From positions 1 through 33,863 of the forward strand of contig JACQUX010000026.1 of assembly GCA_016210045.1 (NCBI GenBank): a stretch of DNA of 33,863 nt. Direction: 5' to 3'. The DNA is from Deltaproteobacteria bacterium. Lineage in GTDB: Bacteria > UBA10199 > GCA-002796325 > JACPFF01. Shown here piece by piece: positions 1 through 8,617 of this stretch (the stretch's first letter is position 1; the number at the start of each line of letters is the position of its first letter). The notes beneath the pieces were generated by a model. It ran no database searches. It was not told the origin of the DNA and saw only the letters and a list, made by a program, of their open reading frames with translations. The translations under genes and the position numbers were made by a program.

Positions 1-112
1 CGACCGAGCGAGGTCTCAGTGAGCCGAGCGCCGTAACGCGAGGCGAACGGCCCGCAGGCCCCCCTCGCGCCCCTCCCGGGAAATGAACACTGAAGTTGTT
101 TTACAAACGCGC
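1..112 (+). repeat. Right end of a palindromic repeat element (family B), cut by the window edge
   Basis: The first 80 bases match 5785-5864 at 76 of 80 positions, and every difference is a C/T change. Similarity continues more loosely to about 112, where the end motif TTTTACAAACGCGCC corresponds to TTTTGCAAACACGCC at 5884-5898. Bases about 48-80 are the right arm of the family B palindrome. They are the exact complement of the left arm seen at 5717-5744, so this copy keeps what looks like the unmutated arm. The left arm and any preceding family A copy lie outside the window. With the copy at 5410-5899 it flanks the argS-lepB operon in direct orientation. Bases 113-167 hold no gene. A TACAAT at 121-126 could be a -10 box for argS, but no convincing -35 box is seen. 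Confidence 0.8.
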
Positions 113-167
113 CTTAGCAATACAATTTCTTGCAATCGACTCACGCGTTGCCTAATCTCCCGCCACT

Positions 168-1880
168 ATGCTGGAAGCCCATATCAGGCAGCTCTTCATC
201 GAATCCGTCGCCGCGTGTCAGCGCAGTGCCGGATGGCCGACAGACCTCTCGGTGCCCGCGTTTGAGCTGGAGACCCCGAAGCAGGCGGCGCACGGCGACT
301 TTGCGACGAATCTGGCGATGGTCTTGGCGCGGACGTTGCGCCAACCGCCGCGTCAAGTGGCGGAGACGCTGATCAAGCATTTGCCGCCCGATGCGGCGAT
401 CGCGCAAGCGGTTGTGGCCGGGCCGGGTTTTATCAATTGCACATTGGCGCCGGACTGGCTCTTTGCGCAATTAGCGCACGTGGTGCAGGCCGGACCGCGT
501 TTCGGTACCAGCCCGACCCATGCGGGCGAACGGTGTCTGGTCGAATTCGTCAGCGCGAATCCGACCGGGCCGCTGCATGTCGGGCACGGGCGCGGTGCCA
601 TTTACGGCGACGTGTTGGGCAATGTGTTGCGTGCCGTCGGATACGACGTCATCAAGGAATATTACCTCAACGATACCGGCGTGCAGATCCGCACGTTGGG
701 CCGCTCCGTCTGGTTGCGGCTCCGCGAGCTGCAAGGCGAGGCGATCGAATTCCCGAGCGACGCCTATCAAGGGAGTTACATCACCGATTTAGCGCGGCAA
801 ATTATTGCCGCCGGCGAATGGCCCACGTTGAGCGCAATGACAGACGCCGATCGGCTGGCATGGTGTGGCCAATATGCGGGAGCGGCGATCTTGCGCGGCA
901 TTCAAGCTGATTTGGCCGCGTGCGGCGTCGTGCTCGATCACTATTTCAGTGAGACAACGTTGCATCAGACCGGCGCCGTCGAAAAGACACTCCAGACGTT
1001 ACGGGACGCGGGCCATGTCTTCGAACACGAAGGCGCGCTTTGGTTTCGTTCCACCGCGTTCGGCGACGACAAAGACCGCGTGGTCCGTAAGTCCGACGGC
1101 CAATACACGTATTTCGCCGCCGATATCGCATACCACGCCGAAAAGTGCGCGCGCGGATTCGCGCGCATGGTCGATGTCTGGGGCGCCGACCATGCCGGCC
1201 ACGTTACGCGGATGCATGCCGCGGTGCAGGCCCTCGGCTTCGATCCGCAGCGTCTCGATTGCGTGTTATTGCAATTGGTCAATTTGCTGCGGGACGGTGC
1301 GTTGGTTAGCATGTCGACGCGGAGCGGGGAGTTCGAGACGTTGCGTGACTTGGTCGACGTGGTCGGTTGCGACGTCACGCGGTATTTTTACCTGATGCGT
1401 TCCCACCAGGCCCAACTTGACTTCGACCTGAAACTCGCGACGGCGCGGACGTTGGACAATCCAGTCTATTATCTCCAGTACGCACACGCGCGGATTGCCA
1501 GTATCTTCACGAAGGCCGCAGAGTCGGGACTGACTTGGGACCCGACCGTGGTACCGACCGCGGCCGGATTGACGTTACCGGAAGAGGTGCAATTGGCGCG
1601 GACCGTGGCCGAATATCCGCGCCTGGTGCGTTTAGCGGCCGCGGAATTAGAACCGCATCGCGTGCCGTTTTATCTCCTCGACCTCGCGCGACAGTTCCAG
1701 TCGTATTATTCCAACGGAAAAAAAGATCCGCGGTATCGCGTGTTGGGCCAGCCTCCGGCCGTGGGCGCCGCCAAATTATACCTTTTGAAGGCCATCCAAA
1801 CCGTGTTACAAAACGGCCTGACATTGCTGGGCGTCAGCGCTCCGGAACGCATGGATCGCACCGAGGTGTTGGAGGGCTGA
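168..1880 (+). CDS. argS: Arginyl-tRNA synthetase
   Basis: Class I aminoacyl-tRNA synthetase that charges tRNA-Arg with arginine in the cytoplasm. The 570 residues fit the family size. An N-terminal Arg_tRNA_synt_N-like region is followed by the catalytic Rossmann domain, with the HIGH signature as HVGHG (residues 137-141) after SANPTGPL. The KMSKS loop is degenerate, as is usual for ArgRS: MSTRSGEF from residue 382. The C-terminal DALR anticodon-binding domain includes YYLQYAHARI and ends with YLLKAIQTVLQNGLTLLGV. The ATG at 168 gives the expected N-terminus although no Shine-Dalgarno sequence is obvious. The stop is followed after 2 nt by the SPOR-protein gene, whose ribosome-binding site (GGAGGG) lies inside the end of argS, so the two are probably translationally coupled. 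Confidence 0.97.
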   Translation: MLEAHIRQLFIESVAACQRSAGWPTDLSVPAFELETPKQAAHGDFATNLAMVLARTLRQPPRQVAETLIKHLPPDAAIAQAVVAGPGFINCTLAPDWLFAQLAHVVQAGPRFGTSPTHAGERCLVEFVSANPTGPLHVGHGRGAIYGDVLGNVLRAVGYDVIKEYYLNDTGVQIRTLGRSVWLRLRELQGEAIEFPSDAYQGSYITDLARQIIAAGEWPTLSAMTDADRLAWCGQYAGAAILRGIQADLAACGVVLDHYFSETTLHQTGAVEKTLQTLRDAGHVFEHEGALWFRSTAFGDDKDRVVRKSDGQYTYFAADIAYHAEKCARGFARMVDVWGADHAGHVTRMHAAVQALGFDPQRLDCVLLQLVNLLRDGALVSMSTRSGEFETLRDLVDVVGCDVTRYFYLMRSHQAQLDFDLKLATARTLDNPVYYLQYAHARIASIFTKAAESGLTWDPTVVPTAAGLTLPEEVQLARTVAEYPRLVRLAAAELEPHRVPFYLLDLARQFQSYYSNGKKDPRYRVLGQPPAVGAAKLYLLKAIQTVLQNGLTLLGVSAPERMDRTEVLEG

Positions 1881-1882
1881 GT

Positions 1883-2872
1883 ATGGATGACTACTGTGAT
1901 CCCGAACCTGAGTCACAGGCACCGGAAATGGATGACCAAGACGATCGGGCACAACATTTCTGTAAACTGACGTTCGGACAATTTTTCACGCTCGTCGTGT
2001 TGTTGGTCATTACGGTCTGCGGCGCATTTTATCTCGGTGCCCGTTATGGCAATCAATATCTTCGCCTCGACGGACTGCCGGCCGACGAAGTCGCGACCGC
2101 ATCGGCGCTGCAGCGTGCGGAACCCTCGACGGCGGCCGCGTTGCCGGAATCGATTCGCAACGATGCCGAACTCAAACGCTTAGCGCGTGAAGCGCTGACG
2201 CGCTCGCAACAAGATCGCTTAGAGGCGCAAGCGCGTGGGTTGTTAGCCAGCGGCCAAGTTCCGTCCGCCGCTGCAATCGCAGCTGCGGCGGCGTTAGAGC
2301 CGGAGCCGGACGTCCCCGATCCCGCGTTCGCCGAGCGTCAAGCCGCGGATGCGCGACGGGGTCCCGAGGAAGACCCAGCGGCCGCAGTCACGGAGCCGAC
2401 AGCGGCCTCGGAGCCCGACGCGGCGGAAACGCAGGCGTTGTTAAAGGCCGCCGAAGCCGCCGGTGTTGATGTCTCCGGAGTGCGCGAACAATTGTTGGAA
2501 GAGGCGGCCGTGGCTCGTGGTCCGGCTTCCAACCCCCAACCCCCAGTCACCAACCACGCAGTGTCCCCGCCCCCGGCGGAACCATCGGTGCGCAATCCGC
2601 CAGCAGAGCTCTCCGAACTCCAAGGCGCCAGCGGCTTGCCCTACGCAATCCAAGTGGGCGCGTATCGCGACGCCAAAGAGGCGCGGCACAAGGTCTCGGA
2701 ATGGAAGACGCGCGGCTATTCAGCCTATGTCATTAGTTCCGATTTGGGCGACAAAGGGCAGTGGTATCGAGTACGGATCGGAGCCTTTGCCACGCGCGGC
2801 GAGGCGTCCAACTTTCTTACTGAACTTAAGGGACGCGAGACCGCCGATGGCATCGTCGTACAGAATGAATGA
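1883..2872 (+). CDS. SPOR-domain inner-membrane protein
   Basis: A 329-residue protein with a short acidic cytoplasmic N-terminus, one membrane segment (about residues 31-53), a long Ala/Glu/Pro-rich periplasmic linker, and a C-terminal SPOR domain (about 252-329) starting YAIQVGAYRD and containing WYRVRIGAF. SPOR domains bind denuded glycan strands of peptidoglycan and commonly localise proteins to the division septum, so a role in division or envelope remodelling is likely. The start at 1883 is chosen because it follows GGAGGG and lies just after the argS stop; in-frame codons further upstream would overlap argS. Its TGA overlaps the lepA ATG (ATGA). The linker is low complexity and gives no functional clue. 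It resembles FtsN/DamX-type proteins only in layout. Confidence 0.9.
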   Translation: MDDYCDPEPESQAPEMDDQDDRAQHFCKLTFGQFFTLVVLLVITVCGAFYLGARYGNQYLRLDGLPADEVATASALQRAEPSTAAALPESIRNDAELKRLAREALTRSQQDRLEAQARGLLASGQVPSAAAIAAAAALEPEPDVPDPAFAERQAADARRGPEEDPAAAVTEPTAASEPDAAETQALLKAAEAAGVDVSGVREQLLEEAAVARGPASNPQPPVTNHAVSPPPAEPSVRNPPAELSELQGASGLPYAIQVGAYRDAKEARHKVSEWKTRGYSAYVISSDLGDKGQWYRVRIGAFATRGEASNFLTELKGRETADGIVVQNE

Positions 2873-4659
2873 ATTCCATTAGAAACTTCTGCATCATTGC
2901 CCACATCGATCACGGCAAGTCGACACTCGCGGATCGGTTGTTGGAATTGACCGGCGCTGTCCATGAGCGCAACCGGGTGGCGCAGTATCTCGACCGGATG
3001 GATTTGGAACGCGAGCGCGGCATCACGATCAAGGCCGCCGCAGTCCGCTTGCCGTATCGCGCTGCGGACGGCGCCGAATATACGTTCAACTTGATCGACA
3101 CGCCCGGCCATGTGGACTTCCACTACGAAGTTTCGCGCGCGTTGGCCGCCTGCGAGGCCGCGTTGTTGGTCGTCGACGCGACGCAAGGGATCCAGGCCCA
3201 GACGATCGCGAACGCACTCGCCGCGATGGATCACGACCTCGTGTTGATTCCCGTCATCAATAAACTCGATCTCCCGAACGCCGATCCGGAGCGGACCACC
3301 GCCGAGCTGATCGACATGTTCGGTTTCACCCGCGAGGAATTACTCCCGGTCAGCGCCAAGACCGGCCTCGGGGTGCCGGCATTGCTCGAGGCCGTGGTAC
3401 GCCGTTGTCCGCCGCCGCGCGGGATCGTCGCGGGTCCGCTGCGGGCACTGGTGATCGACAGTTGGTTCGACGCGTATCAAGGCGTCGTGGTGTTAGTGCG
3501 TGTGATGGACGGGGCATTGCGCCGTGGAGAACGAATCCGTTTCATGGCGACCGGCCAGGCATACGAAATCCTGAAGCTCGGAGTCTACGCGCCGGAATCC
3601 GTCGATATCGACGCGCTGACCTGTGGCCACGTCGGCTTTGTCGTCGCCGGCGTGCGCGACGTGCGCCATGCCCAAGTCGGCGACACCGTCACCCACGTTG
3701 AACCGGCGGCCGTCGACATGTTGCCAGGATTTCGTCCCGCGCAGCCGATCGTCTTCGCCGGCTTTTTCCCCGCCGATCCGGTGCAGTACGAGGCGTTGCG
3801 CACGGCGCTGGAAAAACTGAGTCTGAACGATGCCTCGTTCGCGTATGAGCCGGAGACCTCCGCGGCATTGGGCTTCGGTTTCCGTTGCGGCTTTCTCGGA
3901 TCGTTGCATTTGGAAATTATCCAAGAACGCTTAGAGCGCGAATTCGACCTCACGTTAGTCAGTACTGCGCCGACCGTGGCTTACCGCGTGACGCGAACCG
4001 ATCAGTCGCTCGTGATGGTCCGCAACCCGGCGGAATTTCCCGATAGCGGCGAAGTGCTGGGAATTGAAGAGCCGTACGCGCGCGTGATGCTACACGCCCC
4101 GCAGGAATACATCGGCAATCTGCTGCAACTCTGTCAGGAGCGTCGCGGGATTCAACAACGGCTCGAATACGTCGGCGCCGAGCGCGTGCGGATCGAATAC
4201 TTACTGCCCTTGGCGGAACTGATCTTCGACTTCCACGATCGGCTCAAGTCCGCCAGCCGCGGCTTTGCGTCGCTCGAATATTCGCTCGGCGATTATCAGC
4301 CCGGTGAGTTGGTCAAACTGACGATCCTGATCAACGGCGAACCGGTCGATGCCCTCTCCGTGATCGTCCATCGGGAGCAAGCGTACTATCGCGGGCGCGA
4401 AGTCGTCGCGAAGTTGCGCGCCGAAATCCCGCGCCAAATGTACGAAGTGGCCGTGCAGGCCGCGATCGGCAATCGCGTCGTGGCGCGGGAGACGGTCAAG
4501 GCGTTACGCAAAAATGTCATCGCCAAATGTTACGGCGGTGATATTACGCGGAAGCGGAAATTGTTGGAGAAGCAAAAAGAAGGCAAACGACGCATGAAGA
4601 AGGTCGGACGCGTGGATATCCCACAAGAGGCCTTCTTAGCGGTGCTGAAGGTCAAATAA
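2869..4659 (+). CDS. lepA: Elongation factor 4 (ribosome back-translocase LepA)
   Basis: Translational GTPase of 596 residues, the standard EF4 length. The G domain has AHIDHGKST (residues 11-19), the switch region RERGITI, DTPGH (77-81) and NKLD (131-134). The EF4-specific C-terminal domain is present, with FHDRLKSASRGFASLEY and a basic end, KRKLLEKQKEGKRRMKKVGRVDIPQEAFLAVLKV. EF4 binds ribosomes and is proposed to back-translocate or rescue stalled elongation or assist subunit biogenesis. The ATG overlaps the stop of the preceding SPOR gene, and lepB follows after 5 nt. The lepA-lepB pairing is widely conserved in Proteobacteria. No key residue appears to be missing. Confidence 0.97.
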   Translation: MNSIRNFCIIAHIDHGKSTLADRLLELTGAVHERNRVAQYLDRMDLERERGITIKAAAVRLPYRAADGAEYTFNLIDTPGHVDFHYEVSRALAACEAALLVVDATQGIQAQTIANALAAMDHDLVLIPVINKLDLPNADPERTTAELIDMFGFTREELLPVSAKTGLGVPALLEAVVRRCPPPRGIVAGPLRALVIDSWFDAYQGVVVLVRVMDGALRRGERIRFMATGQAYEILKLGVYAPESVDIDALTCGHVGFVVAGVRDVRHAQVGDTVTHVEPAAVDMLPGFRPAQPIVFAGFFPADPVQYEALRTALEKLSLNDASFAYEPETSAALGFGFRCGFLGSLHLEIIQERLEREFDLTLVSTAPTVAYRVTRTDQSLVMVRNPAEFPDSGEVLGIEEPYARVMLHAPQEYIGNLLQLCQERRGIQQRLEYVGAERVRIEYLLPLAELIFDFHDRLKSASRGFASLEYSLGDYQPGELVKLTILINGEPVDALSVIVHREQAYYRGREVVAKLRAEIPRQMYEVAVQAAIGNRVVARETVKALRKNVIAKCYGGDITRKRKLLEKQKEGKRRMKKVGRVDIPQEAFLAVLKVK

Positions 4660-4664
4660 GGCGA

Positions 4665-5390
4665 ATGGATATGGATGATCAGGCCACTGTGGAAGTCTCA
4701 GGGTCCGGCGTCAAAAAGAGACGCGGCGCGGTGCTTTGGGAGAACGTCAAAGCGATCTTGGGCGCGGTGTTCCTGGCGTTCCTGATCCGTTCGTTCGTCG
4801 TCGAACCGTTCAAGATCCCATCCTCCTCGATGGTCCCGACCCTCGCGGTGGGAGATCATATCTTCGTGAACAAGTTTCATTACGGCCTACGACTGCCGTT
4901 CACCAAATGGTGGCCAGTCCACTTTAGTCAAGTAGAGCGCGGCGATGTTGTCGTCTTCATTTATCCGGTCGATGAATCGCTCGATTTCATTAAGCGCGTG
5001 GTCGCGTTGCCGGGCGACGAAGTCCGCGTCGTGGGCCACGAACTCTATGTCAACGGCGCGCAATTGCCGCACGAGGAAGTGGACGCGGCTGCAGACGACA
5101 CCGATGGCGAGCTGTATCGGTACTATCGGGAACAGCATGGCGCGCGGGAATATGTTGTGCGCTATGACCGCCGTGCCGGCGAAGTGGAACGCACTTTCCA
5201 TGTCCCCGAAGGCGCATTTTTCGTGATGGGAGACAATCGGGACAACAGCCAGGACAGCCGCGAATGGGGCGCGGTCCCGTTCGCCCATCTGAAGGGCAAA
5301 GCGATGTTCATCTGGATCTCCCGCGACTACGGCCAGAGCATTTTCAATCACGGCATCCGCTGGCACCGCTTTGGGATGGGGATTCGTTAA
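4665..5390 (+). CDS. lepB: Signal peptidase I
   Basis: Membrane-anchored serine protease (241 residues) that removes signal peptides from secreted proteins on the periplasmic side of the inner membrane. One N-terminal membrane segment (about residues 28-46) is followed by box B, PSSSMVPTL, with nucleophile Ser55. Box D is FIKRVVALPGDEV, with general base Lys110. Box E is GDNRDNSQDSREWG. The family's single-TM form fits the length. A second ATG at 4671 would shorten it by two residues and cannot be excluded. It is the last gene of the argS operon; no classic terminator follows, and the transcript would run into the palindromic elements from 5410. Confidence 0.96.
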   Translation: MDMDDQATVEVSGSGVKKRRGAVLWENVKAILGAVFLAFLIRSFVVEPFKIPSSSMVPTLAVGDHIFVNKFHYGLRLPFTKWWPVHFSQVERGDVVVFIYPVDESLDFIKRVVALPGDEVRVVGHELYVNGAQLPHEEVDAAADDTDGELYRYYREQHGAREYVVRYDRRAGEVERTFHVPEGAFFVMGDNRDNSQDSREWGAVPFAHLKGKAMFIWISRDYGQSIFNHGIRWHRFGMGIR

Positions 5391-5487
5391 GAGCGGTGAC
5401 TGGTGGCTTGGGCGTGTTTGCAATATCGATGAGGAAGTGCGGGTCCTGGGTGCATTCCACACGGCAGTAGTCCGTGCTCGCTCCGAG

Positions 5488-5638
5488 GGCCGGGCGGAGG
5501 TGCCAGGGGTCCCCTGGGTACGCTATCGCGGCCGCATCGAGCGGCCGCGCGCTCACCCTCGCCGTTTTCGACTTTAGATAACGCAAGGAGAAAACGGCTC
5601 CGAGAGCCCCTGGGGACCCCTGGCGCCTCCGCCCGGCC
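5488..5638 (+). repeat. Family A palindromic element, copy A1 (151 bp)
   Basis: The outer arms (5488-5518 and about 5608-5638) are inverted complements starting and ending in GGCC, with only two imperfect positions; one of these is a G-T pair. The core carries the invariant GGGTACGC, then hairpin GCGGCCGC-ATCGA-GCGGCCGC (5528-5548), then a longer hairpin with stem GCCGTTTTC/GAAAACGGC, then GAGAGCCCCT. The fold predicted by eye is a three-way junction. Copy A1 departs from the others in the lower part of the long hairpin (CTCAC/CCGAG instead of CTCGC/GCGAG). Confidence 0.85.
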
Positions 5639-5716
5639 AGAACACGGGCAGTCTCCGCGCCGTTGTTCATCAAATGTGCAACCGCGCACTATTGAATATC
5701 CAGAGGGGAACGTGGT

Positions 5717-5864
5717 CCCGGGAGGGGCGCGAGGGGGGCCTGCGCGGGCGAGTCTGAGCGAGGGAGCGCTATGGGGTTGAAGCTCGACCGAGCGAGGTCT
5801 TAGTGAGCCGAGCGCCGTAACGCGAGGCGAACGGCCCGCAGGCTCCCCTCGTGCCCCTTCCGGG
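5717..5864 (+). repeat. Family B palindromic element (148 bp)
   Basis: The left arm begins CCCGGGAGGGGCGCGAGGGG and the right arm ends in its inverted complement. The only three arm mismatches are G opposite T, so each could pair as G-U in a plus-strand transcript. The core differs from family A and contains repeated GAGCGAG and CCGAGCG motifs. The second half recurs at 1-80 with 95 % identity. It shares size, G-rich left arm and the flanking end motif with family A. Confidence 0.75.
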
Positions 5865-5939
5865 AAATGGACACTGAAAGCGATTTTGCAAACACGCCCT
5901 GGAGAATGGCGCTCACTTGATCCAATCACCAGCCACCCC

Positions 5940-6674
5940 TTACAATCGCGCAAATCTCGTCGCGATGGCTTGCGGTGGCGGAGTGGCGGGGCGGGTGGGC
6001 GTTGGCGCGAGGTTGAAATTGGCGATTGCGTGGGTCGGCATCGAAGAGCGGATCAGCGCGCGCATTGGGATGCCGGCGCCGCCGCGTAGAATGGAGCCGA
6101 CCGAGCGCGCGAATTGCATCACGCTCGGGACGTAATTCTGAGTCTCTTTGAACGGCGGGATCCCGCGATACTTGGCCACGTTCCCTTCGCCGGAGTTGTA
6201 CGCCGCGACGACCAGTGTGGAGTTGCCGCGAAAATGGTCGAGCAAGTAGCGCAAATACCGCACGCCGCCTTCCACATTTTGTCGCGGATCCCAAATATTG
6301 GTCACCCCGAAGCGGCGGGCGGTTGCGGGCATCAATTGCATGAGCCCCGTGGCGCCGCAGTGGGAGCGCGCCCGCGGATTGCCGCCCGATTCTTGCAACA
6401 TCACGCCGCAAATCAGATCGATCGGGACGCCGTATTTGGCCGCATTTTGTTTGATGAGCGGGGCCCAATACGCCAGCCGCTCCGCGTGGAGCAGACTGAT
6501 GCCGAGCGAGCGGCCACCCCCACCGCGTGACGCGCTGCGGGGGGAACTCGGTGCTCGGGGCGAGGCACCGGCACGATCCAATTGGCCGCGAAAGTTGCCT
6601 TCGGTCGCCTGTTTGGCCCCTTCCTGTGTCGCGGCCGCGGCCGCGACTTTTTCTCGATCGATCCGGACTAACAT
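5940..6674 (-). CDS. SLT-domain lytic transglycosylase (Slt70/MltC/MltE-like fold)
   Basis: A 244-residue protein with a C-terminal soluble lytic transglycosylase domain that would cleave the MurNAc-GlcNAc bond of peptidoglycan with 1,6-anhydro product. The catalytic glutamate is Glu95 in MLQESGGNP, followed by [13 protein letters not shown] (107-119), [10 protein letters not shown] (157-166) and [14 protein letters not shown]. Residues 1-55 are Ala/Gly/Arg-rich and polar. No signal peptide or membrane segment is visible, which is odd for an enzyme acting in the periplasm. An in-frame stop lies just upstream of the ATG, so no longer N-terminus is available. Export by a flagellar or other dedicated route, or a wrong start, are possibilities. 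It is separated from the RDD gene upstream by about 100 bp. Confidence 0.88.
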   Translation of the reverse strand: MLVRIDREKVAAAAATQEGAKQATEGNFRGQLDRAGASPRAPSSPRSASRGGGGRSLGISLLHAERLAYWAPLIKQNAAKYGVPIDLICGVMLQESGGNPRARSHCGATGLMQLMPATARRFGVTNIWDPRQNVEGGVRYLRYLLDHFRGNSTLVVAAYNSGEGNVAKYRGIPPFKETQNYVPSVMQFARSVGSILRGGAGIPMRALIRSSMPTHAIANFNLAPTPTRPATPPPQAIATRFARL

Positions 6675-6778
6675 ATCAATTTACGTCCATTCTAACACGA
6701 GGTTCCGGCGCAATGCTACGAACACACGCGTCCCTAGAATGGATATCGGCCAGATGCTGCCCCAAAGTTGCCCGGAAA

Positions 6779-8617
6779 TTATGGACCGGGGGGTGAGGGC
6801 GCCGGCACGCGGGTCGGTGGCGCCGTGGTCGGCGCGGCTGTTGGCGGGGTGGGTGCGGGAATACTGGCGGGCATGGCCTCTGGGGATTCGTGACTGGTGG
6901 CGGAGGGCTGGTGACTGGGAGCGGACGGCATTGGTGGTGTGGCTGGTGGCTCTGCGGTGGTGGGAGGCGGTGGTGCGGCGCCAGGTTCCGACGGTTGCGG
7001 CGTCACGACTGGGGGCATTGGCGGCGACGCGGACTTGAGTGTGAACGTCTGTGTATAGACCCGATGTCCGCCGCCCGCGAGTTTGTCGCGCAGCGTGATA
7101 TAGACCGTGTGTTGTCCCAGCGGGATGCCGGGCGGCAAATAGATCTGATTGGTAAATTGCAACGGCCCCGACACATGCTTCGGGACGTGATAGTCGATGA
7201 TGTTTTCCTGTCGCAGTCCGAAGGCACCATCCGGATAACGAATCGCTAAATCCTCCTGGACCCAGACCATCCGATCGGTGGTGCGGAAGCCGTGCACTTC
7301 AAAGACGAGATAGGCCGTCTCGCCGGGGACGTAGGTCGGCGGGACGCGCATGTTATCGGGTCGCGCCTCGGCGAAACGGAAGCCTTGGATGTCGAACGGC
7401 TCGGTCGGCGCGCCCACGGGCGGAAAGTCCGGCGCGAGCTCGGTACGCGGCACGAACGTGAGCCGGAAGTCTTGATTGAATTGCCCTGGTGCATTGAACA
7501 GTCGTTCCGGATTGCGGCTGGCGCCGTAGGCCAGCCCGAGTAGGACGACCGCGAGCACGACGCTCGCCGTCCAGCCGGCGGCGTGACGAGCGCCTTGCAC
7601 GACCAACGTCCCTGCAACGAAATCCCCGAGTCGTTGGCGTCGTGGTGAAATAGCCATCGCGAGCGGACCGGCCGGCGTGCAATCGAGCGGCGTGAACGCC
7701 GTCCGCAACAAGGCATGCGCGAATCCAATCGGCGCGCCGTTTTCTTGCACTAACCGATAGCCGCAGATCCATCCGCCCGGCGTGGTGTGGGCGAAGCGCT
7801 GCAAGCCGGCCCACAGTAGTAGGATGGCCAACGGCCCGAGCAGCAAGATCCATTGACTGACGAACGCGCGTTCGGGATTCAGTTGCAACAACCATCCGAG
7901 CAGCAGCGCGAACAACAGCGCGGCATCGAGACCGGCGGCGATCAAGCGGCCTGATGTCTTCGCGATTCGATCCCACGCAACCGGGCTGGCCGCAGTGGCA
8001 GCAGTCCGTGTAATCACCGCAGTCCCGGCGGCCCGATCGCCGAGACGTTGATGTCGCTCCGAGAATTCCGTCGCGAGTCCCAACAATAAGTAATCGAGCG
8101 GGCGAAACGCATTACGCAGCAACACGGTTCCCCAGCCCGGCACATCTCCATCGAGACGACGGACGGTCAAACCGCAACACCACTTGCCGGGCGTCGTTCC
8201 GAATAATCCCTCGCTGACGACAAAATAGCCCAGTGCCGCGAATAAATAGACGAGATGAAAAATAATGCCGTTGAATGCCAAATTGGTCGGAGCCGGCGCG
8301 TCCCAATGGCCGTGTGCCAGTCGGTGATAGAGTTGATTCTGTGCCCAGTAGCCGGCGAACAACACGTAACTGTCGATAAAGAACGCCGTGAAGCGTTCCC
8401 CGGCGCTGGCAATGCGGAGTGTGTCCGTTGTGGCCACGGGCATTTCCGGCAGGGTCGGTGGCGCCGGCTCCGCGGTGTTGTGCGGTGTGCGTGCCGGCCG
8501 CTCGGGGTGCGTTCGTTCTTGCAGCTCCGTCGGCTCTTGCCCGAAATCGGCCTGTTCCATTTTTTTTAGGTCCGCGACGTCGATCAGTTGGGTCTCGTCC
8601 GGTTCGTCAAAGGGCAT
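6779..8617 (-). CDS. Double RDD-domain membrane protein with a periplasmic C-terminal domain
   Basis: A 612-residue protein. A polar, Pro-rich N-terminus (1-65) precedes two RDD-type membrane modules: RDD1 about 68-203 (RFTAFFIDSYVLF, GTTPGKWCCGL, RRLDGDVPG, ERHQRLGDRAAGT) and RDD2 about 215-345 (GRLIAAGLDAALL, TTPGGWICGYRLV, RRQRLGDFVAGT). A further membrane segment follows at about 351-366, then a beta-rich domain of about 150 residues (AYLVFEVHGF, QHTVYITLRDKL) probably in the periplasm, and a Pro/Ala/Thr-rich tail. RDD proteins have been linked to ion transport in some species, but the function here is unknown. The start at 8617 follows GCGGAG, and the gene overlaps the end of the GDPD gene by 11 nt, so the two are likely cotranscribed. 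Confidence 0.85.
   Translation of the reverse strand: MPFDEPDETQLIDVADLKKMEQADFGQEPTELQERTHPERPARTPHNTAEPAPPTLPEMPVATTDTLRIASAGERFTAFFIDSYVLFAGYWAQNQLYHRLAHGHWDAPAPTNLAFNGIIFHLVYLFAALGYFVVSEGLFGTTPGKWCCGLTVRRLDGDVPGWGTVLLRNAFRPLDYLLLGLATEFSERHQRLGDRAAGTAVITRTAATAASPVAWDRIAKTSGRLIAAGLDAALLFALLLGWLLQLNPERAFVSQWILLLGPLAILLLWAGLQRFAHTTPGGWICGYRLVQENGAPIGFAHALLRTAFTPLDCTPAGPLAMAISPRRQRLGDFVAGTLVVQGARHAAGWTASVVLAVVLLGLAYGASRNPERLFNAPGQFNQDFRLTFVPRTELAPDFPPVGAPTEPFDIQGFRFAEARPDNMRVPPTYVPGETAYLVFEVHGFRTTDRMVWVQEDLAIRYPDGAFGLRQENIIDYHVPKHVSGPLQFTNQIYLPPGIPLGQHTVYITLRDKLAGGGHRVYTQTFTLKSASPPMPPVVTPQPSEPGAAPPPPTTAEPPATPPMPSAPSHQPSATSHESPEAMPASIPAPTPPTAAPTTAPPTRVPAPSPPGP

Larger units (their letters stand above)
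5410..5899 (+). mobile_element. Composite unit of 490 bp bounded by 14-bp perfect inverted repeats
   Basis: GGGCGTGTTTGCAA at 5410-5423 is repeated exactly inverted at 5886-5899, and the match continues imperfectly inward (TATCGAT against AATCGCT). Inside are one family A palindrome (5488-5638) and one family B palindrome (5717-5864). The spacer between them (5639-5716) has a small GTGC/GCAC hairpin and no gene. No protein-coding gene is visible, so if mobile it is non-autonomous. The same end motif recurs at 18510, about 19057 and 97-112. No clear target-site duplication was found. The remaining bases 5391-5409 and 5900-5939 hold nothing recognisable. Confidence 0.55.

Noticed and set aside
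141-1824. Several long open frames opposite or out of frame within argS
   Set aside because: They are Arg/Pro-rich with no family motif and lie inside argS, whose signatures are unambiguous; GC-rich third positions create such shadows.
5488-5638. Family A elements as ordinary intrinsic terminators
   Set aside because: They lack a T-run after the stem, are far too long, contain a conserved multi-hairpin core, and copy A4 follows a separate true terminator at 22337-22372.
5344-5953. Open frames across the lepB-lytic transglycosylase gap
   Set aside because: Same reason: low-complexity translations of repeat DNA without start signals or family resemblance.
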